Assembly (NCBI RefSeq): GCF_901000735.1
Contig: NC_081541.1
Coordinates: 46,109,485-46,173,484, forward strand
Reading direction: 5' to 3'
Source: Corylus avellana
Lineage: Eukaryota; Streptophyta; Magnoliopsida; Fagales; Betulaceae
DNA length: 64,000 nucleotides
Position 1 is the first letter of the stretch. Each line of letters begins with the position of its first letter. This document shows positions 46,691 through 57,389 of the stretch, one piece after another. Made by a program: the position numbers and the translations under genes. Below the pieces are notes generated by a model. The model worked only from the letters and a program-made list of their open reading frames with translations. It was not told the DNA's origin and searched no databases.

Positions 46691-47782
46691 AGATTCCTTC
46701 TGGTATCTAATTCCTGGAATAAAAACTTGTTACTTGAATGTTTTTCTTCTTGTAACAAGATCATTTCTTCAGTGTACACAACAAGAATGGCTTCTCTAGA
46801 TATCAGTCGCAGGAATTTGGTTCTCTAGAATAGCTTTATTGGCTCTCAATTAAATGCTGTTTTTGGAAGCTGTTAGTGGAGATACGTACCTCTCAGGACA
46901 TTGACGGACTATTGCTGACTGTTTTTGTTCAATACTTGGTAGTATTGAGAGACGGTTTTATTATTTTTTTCTTTTAATTTGAATAACTCAGAGATGCTTT
47001 ACCTTTCAATTTTGGCTGTTTAAAGTCTTTTTAGTGACCTCTTTTAAGCTGTTTTTTGTTGTCACATATGAACACCAAAATTTGAATAAAAAGAAATGAT
47101 TCGCTGAATTACAACAAAAAGTTTAATGCATGTATTGATCATGAAGTTTCTGCATTTACTACAATCTATTTATACCTTTTCTTTTTAATCATCATCGATG
47201 AACAGTTTGCACAGTTAGAGGAATGGACTTTGCTCTGTGTCCTATTTGCTTCATCATGTAGACTTTTACCCACTTCCACCCCACTCATTCTACTCACTGG
47301 TATGCTGAGAACTTGGTAAAAGAAGAAGAAAAAGAAGATGGAAGCAATTCTGTCTTGGGTCTCAGAGCACAAGCTGACCAGCATAAGTCGGTAGTAATCC
47401 TCTTTCTCAATTAATACGTTCATGTTTTTTTTACTAGTAGCTAATAATTAGTATCATGAAATGGCTGTTATAGGGGCGCTCTGGGAATCACGTGCAAGAT
47501 CTCCCCTGAAGCCAAGCCTTAGGCATATTCATGCAAGGTAACTTCCATCTCTTCAAGGCCTGAACTTCTTGAGCTATTCATCTAAAAAACACAGAGATGT
47601 GAGTTTGCGTGTGAGATACTAAAATGCGTCTACTTCTTCTGGCTAGGATGCACGCACAAGCTTTGACATTGGCGGTGCTCTCTAGCACAGCCGCCTAGCA
47701 CTACTACAAGAAGCATACAGCGGATCAAGGAGAGTGGCCTTCAAAGTGATCAGAGAGAGAGATTGATTAGGGTTTTGATTAG

Positions 47783-48800
47783 GATTTGGTGGAAAAGACT
47801 ATTGTTCTTGCCTTGGCAACTGGGTAAATCTTTGTGTAAGCTTGTTGAGACATATGCTGAAACTTTAGCAAGTCATGTGCTTTTAACAACGGCAATGGAG
47901 TACCTTGAGGTTTTTGGCTCCCATGAGCTGTCACCTGAACTTGTGATCTTATGGGATGGCATTGCACTTTACAGAACTTGGTATGTGTGTTTGGTAATAT
48001 CTTTGATGTATTGTTAGAACCTGGAAGGTTGCTAGATGAAATTCTTTATTGTTTCTTCTCTGTTATATTTTTGGCATGTGATATTTTTCATTTTGATTTG
48101 CAAACACTCCCCCATTCTGCCTTGTCATATTGCTGTTTCACATAAAATCATGTAAATATATTTGGAGTTTTTGATATAAACATAGTTGTTTCTAGTCTAA
48201 ATAATAAACCAAGGTAAAAGCAAAGGGTATTATTTCTAGTCTAATAATTGAACCAAGGATAGTATTATTGCTGTCAACAATATGAGATCAGCAAATATCA
48301 TTGAAGAGTTCTGATTTGGTTTATCTATTAAACTAGGAAATCTATTTCACTTGATAATTAGAACAATTCAATTTCCATCAAATCTTTCTAAGATGAAAGA
48401 CTTTTCTAGTTATTATAACAATAGCACAGAATCATAGTAAGAATCTCTCCTCTGACTATGTTATTTTTGTGGGGCAAACCCTATGATGTAATTAGCAGGG
48501 TGTCTTGTTGCTTTGATGCCTGATGGCAAGCTCCTCTGCTGCAGGTGTTCTAGCTGGTGGTTCAAATATTCAGATTTTACTCTAATGAACATTTGAATTT
48601 GTGTGAAGAAATCAGAGATAAAGATGTTATTCTTTCTTGTGAATTAATTGTTTTCAAAATACAGGACTCTCTCATCATATGAGTTATTATCACTTTCAAG
48701 TTGTTTCTGCAGTGTTGAAAAGTGATCTTGAGCATTGCAAATACTAGGCCCTTGAAATTCTGGAAAGAAACACTTTCTCTTCTTCATACCCAAGTATATC
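47783..48800 (+). pseudogene. SEC31: SEC31 pseudogene, block C, second and scrambled copy
   Basis: A better-preserved version of the middle SEC31 exon begins near 47783. DLVEKTIVLALATG is in one frame, then after a small deletion SLCKLVETYAETLASH (from 47822), LLTTAMEYLEVFGS and HELSPELVI continue to a GT donor at 47981. At 48690-48795 a copy of the preceding exon, NTRPLKFWKETLSLLHT, follows it. In SEC31 the RPLKFWKETL stretch lies upstream of the YAE stretch, so the order is rearranged relative to the source gene. Neither piece can be expressed as SEC31. Confidence 0.68.
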
Positions 48801-49199
48801 ATACTCCAAATGAAGAAAAACTACAAGGCTTTTTTTCTTTTTTAAATTAGGTGAGATTTTAATATACTATTTTTATTAAATTAAATTCATCTATCATATT
48901 GCTCTGAAAAACAAAAACAAAAAAAACATCCATCTGGTTCAGATTATTGATACAAAAGGGAAAATAATTTGTAAGCTCTCTTGCTTTGACAATAATTTTT
49001 ACCATGTAGCAGGGGATATATATATATAGTCTCTGCTCATAGAAAATTGCGTTTGTCTTTTGGGGCTTGTATTTTCTTTTGCTGTCCACAATCAGCCATG
49101 TATAATCATATCTGGAAATCAGTGGAATCTCTATCCGTGGAAATAATCTTTTCTTTTTCTCTTTGATATTCCCTTTCAAGAAAAAGTACTTAATCTAAA

Positions 49200-49219
49200 N
49201 NNNNNNNNNNNNNNNNNNN
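49200..49219. other. Assembly gap, 20 N
   Basis: A run of 20 N at the right border of the SEC31/NLR block. Confidence 0.99.
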
Positions 49220-51590
49220 AATTATTTTCCGTTTATTTTTTTTTTCTTTTTTTTTTAAAAAAATATACAATTTTTTTTTAATTTTAAAAAAAATTAAATA
49301 GGTGCCACGTGTCAACATCTGATTGGTCCACGTGTCAGTCTTAACGGTCAATTAACGGATGGACTAAATTGGTTTTTATCAAAACCCTAGGGGGGTCCTG
49401 TGATAAAAGTGAAACCTCAGGAGGGAAAAAATAAAGTTACTAAACCCTAGGGGGGTTTGAGGTATTTAATCTTATTTTTTAACATGTTTTACCAAACACC
49501 TTTGCGATTTTAAAAACTTTTACTGCATAAAACTTGTATCAATTTTAGTATAGGTTTCTACAAAGTGATTCTAGAAGAGAATTAACATCCTTTTTTTTTA
49601 ATAAAACTTTTATCAACTTCTGATGGCATTACCAAGTCGCCTTTCAAGTTTTCTTGGTCAAATATTAATGGCGTGGAAAAATCGATCAGTGGTGCCCTTT
49701 TTCAATTCTTCAATGAATTTGATTCAACCAAATGGTGTGGAGTCCGGCCACCACACTTGGCCACATTCATTTTACCGGTGGAATTCAAAACTCACTAATT
49801 GATTGATAATCAGAGAGACTAGACCAGTACGTCATGCTGGACCTGGAACTAGCTAGTCTTCTTTCTGCCGTGCCAATTACATCTCTCAACTTCTTGTTCA
49901 CACATCAAAATAAAAATAAACAAATAAATAAAATTAGAATTACTTTAATCATATTTATTCAAACAAATTAAAGAATTTGAACAACATAAAACAGAAAATT
50001 TTTTTGTAGAGTTGTCTTCTAACTTATACCCAATAATACCTTAAGAATTAAATACTCAAATTCTGTATTTTATCTTTAAAGAAAGGGAAAGATCCTCCCC
50101 TGAAATCATTTTCCCTCATTCAATTTTTTTTTTTAAAAAAAATTATGTATTTATATAGGCTATATAGGTTATGGACCTTCAATTAAAACTTTTCATCAAT
50201 TATTTATCCCATAAATAAATAAAAAATCAATTCCAATTATGATCCTACAATTAATTATTTATTTGGAACGTGTCTAATTAAACCATACATGGCATATGTG
50301 GGTCACACTTTAATTATTATCAGATTTTTACGATGTTGAAATCAGATTATCAGCATCATTGGCCGTAGCCAACAACAATTTGAAAGACCTGGCTCCTTAA
50401 TACCAAAAAAGAAAAACCCCAACTAATCTTGTAATCTCTATTCCCAACCAAAAGACTTGAAGGCAACCCAATTTGAAGATCGAAGTGAATGATGAAGTAA
50501 AGGTTCGAATTCAGGTCTTTTAGTACTGATACCATGTTAAATCATAAGTTACAACTTTTTTTTAAAAAAAGTTTATTCTAAGAAAAGGTAAATTTAATTG
50601 TTTATCAACACTTTGACAACTTGCGTTAGAGCCCGGCTAAACGTAGCAGTAAGGAAAAACTATACTTACTAAAACTTGCACCTCAATTGCAATATCTCTC
50701 AAGTTTTAAAAAGTTATAATTGATCTCCCAAACTATCAGCCTCCCACATTAGAATTTTTTTTATTAACTTGGACAACAAACACATGAAATGTTCATTATA
50801 TCCTCGATAATATAAAAAGTCTAAAAATACCAATATAACATTTACTTTTAAAAATAAATATGCAAAGATTGACCCGCGGCTAGCTGAAGCGAGTCTCCAC
50901 TCCATAGAGACCCACAAGATCCACGATTGGCCATGGATCTCCTCCATGGAGACCCTGCGGGTTGTTTGTCTCTTAGCGACAACGTTTTATTTTTATTTTG
51001 AAAAACATTTTGACACAACAAAAAACTTATTGCAATTTAAATAAACTACGTATATCTGATCGATTTTGGATTTTTCTCTTTGAAATATGAAGCCAGCACT
51101 TCTCTTAATTTAACGGCTTTTGCTAATTCTCTGCTGTGTTTTTTTTTTAATTTTTTTTTTTTATTAAAAAAAAAAAACTGTCACGTACGTTCACCAGATC
51201 TTTGCTGCGATTCTTTTGCAGGCTTTCCTCTCTTTTCGTGCAGAGAAAGAGAAGCTCTTCTCTCCAACGAAAATCTTTTGTGTTTTTTTTTTTTTTAAAA
51301 AAAAACAGTCACATTCAGCCCGCAAAAATTTTGTTCCTTTTATTGTTATCTAACAACTGGTTTCACGACATGTTAGAGAGAGATTTCATTTCCGTGCAGT
51401 TGTTCGACATTCTATATCTTGCTCTAAATCAGAGTGTTGGATATCGTCAATATTCAACTCTCAAAATGTAAAACGTGGGGGAATGAGAGGAGCTGCAGCC
51501 TGCATACGTAATTTCTATATATATAATATATGATTAATCAAACTACTAATTCAGTCATCGTACGTCTATACCTCTTACCTGGGAAAACCA
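49220..51590. other. Intergenic DNA between NLR block and P450
   Basis: No gene was recognised. The stretch 49300-49480 has paired CCACGTGTC motifs and two 'AAACCCTAGGGGGG' phrases (near 49383 and 49441), typical of a non-autonomous element. At 49610-49800 there is a short + strand copy of the NLR-flanking module ('AAATATTAATGGCGTGGAAA'). Two similar A/T tracts at 51140-51180 and 51285-51305 are each followed by CAGTCAC or CTGTCAC. Direct repeats there suggest small insertions. Confidence 0.45.
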
Positions 51591-51595
51591 TGCAG

Positions 51596-51603
51596 TATAA
51601 AAG
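51596..51603 (+). promoter_or_regulatory. Probable TATA box of the P450 gene
   Basis: TATAAAAG lies 70 bases upstream of the start codon at 51666, followed by an A-rich leader. This fits a short 5' UTR of about 35-40 bases. Confidence 0.5.
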
Positions 51604-51665
51604 AAAAGAAAACAAAACAAAACAAAACAAAGTGAATCAAACCAACCCTCCTAATAGTAATAATC

Positions 51666-54016
51666 ATGATGATCACCGACATCCAATGCTACTCCTTCCT
51701 CTTCGTCGTGTCTCTCATCTCAACCCTCCTAATCCGATCCATCTTCTTCAACAAACCCACCGGTCTTCACTTGATGCCCAGCCCACCGGCCCTCCCGATC
51801 ATCGGCCACCTCCAGTACCTCTTCCTCACACCATCCTTGTACAACTCCTTGCACCGCCTCTCCACCAAATATGGCCCTCTACTCTATCTCCGCCTTGGTG
51901 CGACACGGTGTATAGTCGTTTCCTCAGCCACCGTAGCTGCAGAAATCTTCAATACCCATGATCTCGCCTTTGCTTCTCGGCCTATATTCGCCTTTTCTGA
52001 TAAGCTACCGTTTGAAACTTCACGGTTCTTCACTGCCCCGTATGGTGACTACTGGAGGTTCATGAAGAAACTGTCCGTGACTCAACTGCTTAGCACTCGA
52101 CAGGTTGAGCGGTCAGTGGCTGTTCGACGTGAAGAAATGGAGAGGTTGTTGAGGAGAGTGTTGGAGAGGAAAGATGGTGTCGTTGATGTTGGTGCTGAGT
52201 TGATGAGACTTACGAACAACGTGACATGCAGGATGGTGATGAGCAGTATGTGTTCAGAGGAAGGAGGAGAGGCAGAGAGGGTTAGAGAGTTGGTGAAGGA
52301 GTCCTTTGAGCTGGTCGAAAAGATATGCTTTGGGGATGTGTTGGGGCCTTTGAAGAATCTCAGTTTTTGGATCTACGGGAAACAGGCTATGGATTTGAGC
52401 AGAAGGTATGATGAGCTTTTGGAGAGGGCCATGAAGGAGCATGAAGAGAGAGGGAACGGCCACAGGGATGATCGGGGTAAGGATTTGATTGATATACTCT
52501 TGGAGGTTTCCCAAGATGAGCAGGCTGAGGTTAGGATTACAAGGACCCATATCAAGGTTTTCATTATGGTAAATTTCTCCTTCCTTTACTTTTCTTTCTC
52601 TCTCTCTCTCTCTCTCTCTATTTAGCTATGTCAGAATATATATTTTTTTCTTTGCTTTCTACAGAAAATCGCAGCAACATTGTCAAGTCTTAACTCATGA
52701 TATTGTATGACTAACAAAGCTTTTTTCTGCGCCATTAACTACTTAGCCAAAGCATTGATTGAGACTTATTTCTAGAGGTGAACAGATTAATCGTTTATTA
52801 TTTACTGAATTGTTACCGACAGACAACTGACTTCTAGCTGTCGGTAAGCGAAATTAAAATATTGTTTCGACATCAATATTTCAGTTCGATAGGCAGTAAA
52901 AACTTTTTTTTGTTGGTTAACCGACAATTAACCCATTTTTCAAGTGAATTTTAAATTTTATGTGGTAGGTTTCCTTCTTGTGTTTGTCAAGCTGATTTGT
53001 GGTTGTCCTTTTGGTCTATATTCTATGAATTTACTTTTTCTTTTTATTTATAAAGCATATGCTTTATTGATTCTATAGTTATAAGGAAGTTGATAAATCT
53101 TAATATGAAAACCAACTAATCGAGAATGTCAAAATTATTCCTCGTCGGTATAAAGTTAGTCAATTAATCGACTTTCACGAATCGGTAGGCAAAAATGCTC
53201 CTACCAACACCGACCGAACTGATACCCACTCCTACTTAATTCTCCCTTTTGTAGGCAGTAGCCTTCCCCTCACAGGAAGGCTGCAGCTAAGATTATTCCT
53301 CTACCATCTAATAGAAGAAATCATACTCATCAAGGCTTTCAATTTTTCTCTTATATATGCATGCATGCCAGGATCTTTTCATTGCGGGCACCGAAACCTC
53401 AGCAGACGCAATGCAATGGGCAATAGCTGAGCTAATTAATCATCCTTGTGTGTTCAAGAAGGTCAGAGAGGAAATAGAATCTGTTGTGGGAAAAACTAGA
53501 CTTGTTGAAGAATCAGATATCCCAAATCTCCCTTACTTGCAAGCGGTTGTGAAGGAAGCACTAAGACTATACCCACCAGGCCCTCTGATAATTCGAGAAT
53601 GCCGCCAAAACTGCAAAATCAATGGGTTTGATATACCCGAAAAAACTCAAGTGGCAATCAATCTTTATGCCATCATGAGGGATAAAGATTCATGGGATAA
53701 TCCAAATAAGTTCCTCCCAGAGAGGTTCTTGGTTTCGTTCAAGAATCAAAGTGATCAAGTGAACAGTGGACAAAAGTTCAATTTTGTTCCATTTGGGGCG
53801 GGGAGGAGAGGGTGCCCAGGAACAACACTGGCATTCAGCTTGATGAATGCTACGGTTGCATCTTTGGTTCAATGCTTTGATTGGAAGGTTGATGGAGATG
53901 GAGAAGATGGAGGAAAGGTTGATATGCAATTTGGACCAGGCCTGTGCTTGAGCATGCTTCACCCACTCACAGCTCGTCCTGTTGTTCACTTCAACCCATT
54001 TGCTGCTTCAATGTAA
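51666..54016 (+). CDS. Cytochrome P450, CYP71 clan, CYP712/CYP705-like
   Basis: Haem monooxygenase of the ER membrane, predicted to oxidise a specialised metabolite; a triterpene is suggested by the adjacent oxidosqualene cyclase. CDS is join(51666..52568, 53372..54016): two exons with a phase-0 intron (GTAAAT...GCCAG), 515 residues. Visible features: N-terminal membrane anchor (about 8-25), proline hinge (PSPPALPIIG), APYGDYWRFMKK (C-helix), I-helix AGTETS (306-311), ExxR (363-366), PERF (417-420) and haem loop FGAGRRGCPG with Cys449. The whole frame is intact. AGTETS..MQWA, PLIIREC and YAIMRD are closer to my memory of CYP712 and CYP705 than of CYP93. Members of those families are known triterpenoid oxidases (CYP705A in thalianol, CYP712K on friedelin). 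An AATAAA lies at 54115. The intron holds a hAT-like element. Confidence 0.92.
52601..52620. repeat. (CT)n microsatellite
   Basis: About ten CT units near the start of the P450 intron. Confidence 0.8.
52774..53234. mobile_element. hAT-like element in the P450 intron
   Basis: Flanked by CTTATTTCT (52765-52773) and CTTAATTCT (53235-53243), matching at eight of nine positions. The interior is rich in GTCGGT and CCGAC motifs in both orientations. One end shares AGATTAATCG, and the other (reverse-complemented) GGGTATC, with the element at 23685-24467, so both belong to one family. It explains most of the 803-bp intron. No transposase is present. Confidence 0.55.
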
Positions 54017-54114
54017 TCGTAATCGATAAAATCAAATCAAATCAAATCAGATACATTTAATTCTGATATGATTTTATCAACCATATTATTTTGTATTCTT
54101 TCTACATCCCTATA

Positions 54115-54120
54115 AATAAA
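54115..54120 (+). terminator. Probable polyadenylation signal of the P450
   Basis: AATAAA about 100 bases after the stop codon. The pseudogene copy at the window end shows similar downstream DNA but is cut off before this point. Confidence 0.4.
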
Positions 54121-54312
54121 GACCATTTTATATTGTAAAATCATAATAGAGTTTTTAGGGCTTTATATGTGGATACAGTTCGTAGACCGAATCACTTAAA
54201 AATCATTTGTCTCTATTTTATTTTATTTTCGCTTTTACTTTTATTTCATTGTTATTTTCTTCAGGTGATTAATTGGGTTTACACCTACTGCCAAATGTTG
54301 TGCCAAGACAAT

Positions 54313-54487
54313 CAGGGGCGGAACTAGAGATTTGTGTTTGGGAGGCGAAATTCTAAAAAAATAATTTAGGGGGTCAAAAATTAAATTTTATAAGAATTTT
54401 ATAATTTTTATAATTTTTTTTTAGGGGGACCACCTTGGGCCTTGGGGGGTCCAAGGTGTCTCAAGGCCCAATGTGGTTCCGTCCCCG
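54313..54487. mobile_element. Small hAT-like MITE
   Basis: Starts CAGGGGCGGAACTAG and ends GGTTCCGTCCCCG, an imperfect inverted pair. AAGACAAT (54305-54312) and GAGACAAT (54488-54495) flank it, with seven of eight positions matching. CAGGGGCGGA is a common hAT terminus in plants. Length 175 bp, non-coding. Confidence 0.65.
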
Positions 54488-55263
54488 GAGACAATGACAA
54501 ATGAATACCAAACTATTAGGAGACATGCTCCCCGCAATTGTTCTAAAAACAAATCCATTCAGGGCAATGTTAAGGTCCATAAAACACCTGAGTTTGTTTT
54601 CCTTCACACACCAATTAATTTTAGGTGGATTCATAGTTAATGGTCCAACACAGACATACACATATAATCATGTCACAGAGACAACTATTGGTGAAGATGA
54701 AAGAGTTGTATGGAGCTTGCACTCGAAAGTCTTCCTGCTTGTACTTCAAACTTGTGAACAGCATCCTTTCTATATATGTATATATTGGTGACTATAATAG
54801 CCAGCGTCCACCATATGTCTATTTTAACCCGACACATTAAGTTAAATCGGTTAGATCTTTCAAACCCATGCAACCTACAAATTTTGTATTGGGTTTGTGT
54901 TAGTTCACGGGTCATGTCAATAATTAGTACTAGCCATATACTGTGTGTTGGATTTGGGTCATGTCAAGTAGGGTGTACATGTGAATGCGGTTATTTGTAA
55001 TATCTACAGCTGCATCCGCAAAATGCTGATATTCCTTTTAGATATCTACATCTGTACTCGCATTGTAATATGGAGAGTTAGAAAGCGCTTCATATATATT
55101 TGAGGCGTAGGTATTTTTGCAGAGATTCTGGAGTAGATATTTTTTCAAATTCCGTTAAATCCTAGCCAATGCTTGAATCTTTGCAGTTTTTTTTTTTTTT
55201 TTTTAATAAAAAACAGAGGTATTTTGAAAATTTTGACAAGATTGAATGAAAAATCCTAACATA

Positions 55264-55283
55264 NNNNNNNNNNNNNNNNNNNN
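55264..55283. other. Assembly gap, 20 N
   Basis: A run of 20 N between the P450 and the cyclase. If the real gap is larger, the missing first exon of the cyclase could lie here. Confidence 0.99.
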
Positions 55284-55406
55284 GTAAATTATTGACATGT
55301 CAGAAATTGACAGTCAATAAATTTGTTCACGTGCCAATTTCAAAATGTCACTAAAGTTTAAAAATTATTAAAAAAAAAAAAAATTATTTTTTATTTTTTT
55401 CACCAT

Positions 55407-55560
55407 CATCTCTTTCTCTCTCTCCGGAGAGAGAGAAAGAGATGCTGGAGAAATTAACGAAGGGATCCCTTCGTTTCTCCCTGGAGAAACGGATCCCTTC
55501 GTTTCTCCAGCTGGAGGAACGAAGGGAGAGAGACAGAATGGCGTGCTCGCCATTCTCTCC
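55407..55560. repeat. Cluster of perfect palindromes
   Basis: A perfect 38-bp palindrome at 55407-55444 centres on CTCTCTCCGGAGAGAG. A perfect 20-bp palindrome AACGAAGGGATCCCTTCGTT follows at 55456-55475. A longer stem pairs GGAGAAAC with GTTTCTCC around 55485-55520. The tract would fold tightly as RNA or single-stranded DNA. No coding role was seen. Confidence 0.85.
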
Positions 55561-56387
55561 TTTTCTCACACTCTCTCTCTTCTTTTCTCCTCAAAAGTAA
55601 TTTTGAGAAGAAAAAAATAAACTGTTACTGAAGAGAACCAAATACAGCTCCGAAACATGGCCTAATTTTTTGGAAACCAAAATTCTGAGAGACACTCCAT
55701 TTCTTTTCTTCATTCTTCTTTCCACAGTTTTCTGAGCATCCAAACTGAGAATAACACTAAAACTTAATCGAGAGAGAGAGGTAACTCGCTTCGACACGGC
55801 TGAGGAGAATGGGCGGCTTTAGATCTGGAGAAGAAGAAGACTTCAATAGAGAAGAGGGAGATTGAGAGAGGAGAGAGAGTGTGTCGGAGAATAAAAGAAG
55901 AGGGAATGAATAAATAATAAGAAGAGGAAAAGAAAGAGGGAAAAAGTTGAATATTTAAGAGAGATCTCCTGCTCATTTTTAGTGATACGCCAACATTTAA
56001 TAGTCAAAAAATTATTAAGAAATTTTTTTTCTTGACGTATTACATTTGACACGTCAAGAAAATACATTGAAAATAGTAAGAGAAAAAAATGATATGATCA
56101 CTTATTTTTTTTAAAAATACTATTTGAATTATTAATGATATGGATCAACCTTGATTCAAACCATTTAATTAAACAAGTTAGATCAACCTCTTAACTGTAA
56201 CATGTTGATTTAATACTAAATTTGTATCAGATTCGGAAGTCGTATAAAATATTATATAAAATATTCATAATATCATGATATATTGTAATCTAGTGGCTTT
56301 AAAATTCAAAATATCATGAGATATCTAATAATTCAGAAATTGTTTACTCTAATATATATGCTCATTTCTTTGTCAAAATGATTGCAG

Positions 56388-57346
56388 TTTCTTAAGGAGA
56401 AAAACTTCAAACAAACAATTCCTCCAGTAAAGGTTGAGGATGGAGAGGAAATGACAAATGAAAAGGCCACAGCTGCACTGAGAAGGGCCGTCCATTTCTT
56501 TTCGGCCTTACAGGCTAGTGATGGCCATTGGCCAGCTGAAAATGCTGGCCCATTATTTTTCCTTCCCCCCATGGTGAGACTCATAATTATTATCATTTTT
56601 TCTTTAAAAAGTATAATCAATATTGTGATCATCACATAATCAAACATATATTTTTTTGGGATATTCACGTAAAAGTATACATCAGGGAACTTTTTGTGAT
56701 ACCGAGAGAAATCATCAACAACATAACAATTTTTTCTAATGATATTTAACAAAAAAACATCTTCTTAGATTGACCAGGCTATGAACAGTACCATTGGATC
56801 AAAGACAACCTACCTATCTTTGACTTGTTTTGGTTTTCATCTTAATGCAATTGCTAATTGTATTCTTTTTAATGGGAAAAAAATGCAGGTAATGTGTTTG
56901 TACATTACAGGACATCTTAATATTGTGTTTCCTGCTGAGTATCAAAAGGAAATCCTCCGATACATATACTATCATCAGGTGCATATTCTTGGAAGCTTTA
57001 CATGTTAATTATGCAAACAAGATTAAAATTTTTACTGAATTACTTGCTTCCTTTCCTTTGTGTGAGTGTGTGTGTTTAAACTATCATGTTTAACAAATAT
57101 GTTGTAAATTTTGCATATTGTAGAATGAAGATGGTGGGTGGGGATTACACATTGAGGGCCACAGCATCATGTTTTGCACGGCTCTTAGCTACATTTGTAT
57201 GCGTATACTCGGGGAAGGACCCGATGGTGGTCAAGAAAATGCTTGTGCAAGAGCGCGAAAATGGATCCTTGATCATGGTGGTGTAACACACATACCTTCT
57301 TGGGGAAAGACCTGGCTTTCAGTATGACCATGTTTCATAAATCTAG

Positions 57347-57389
<43 letters not shown>

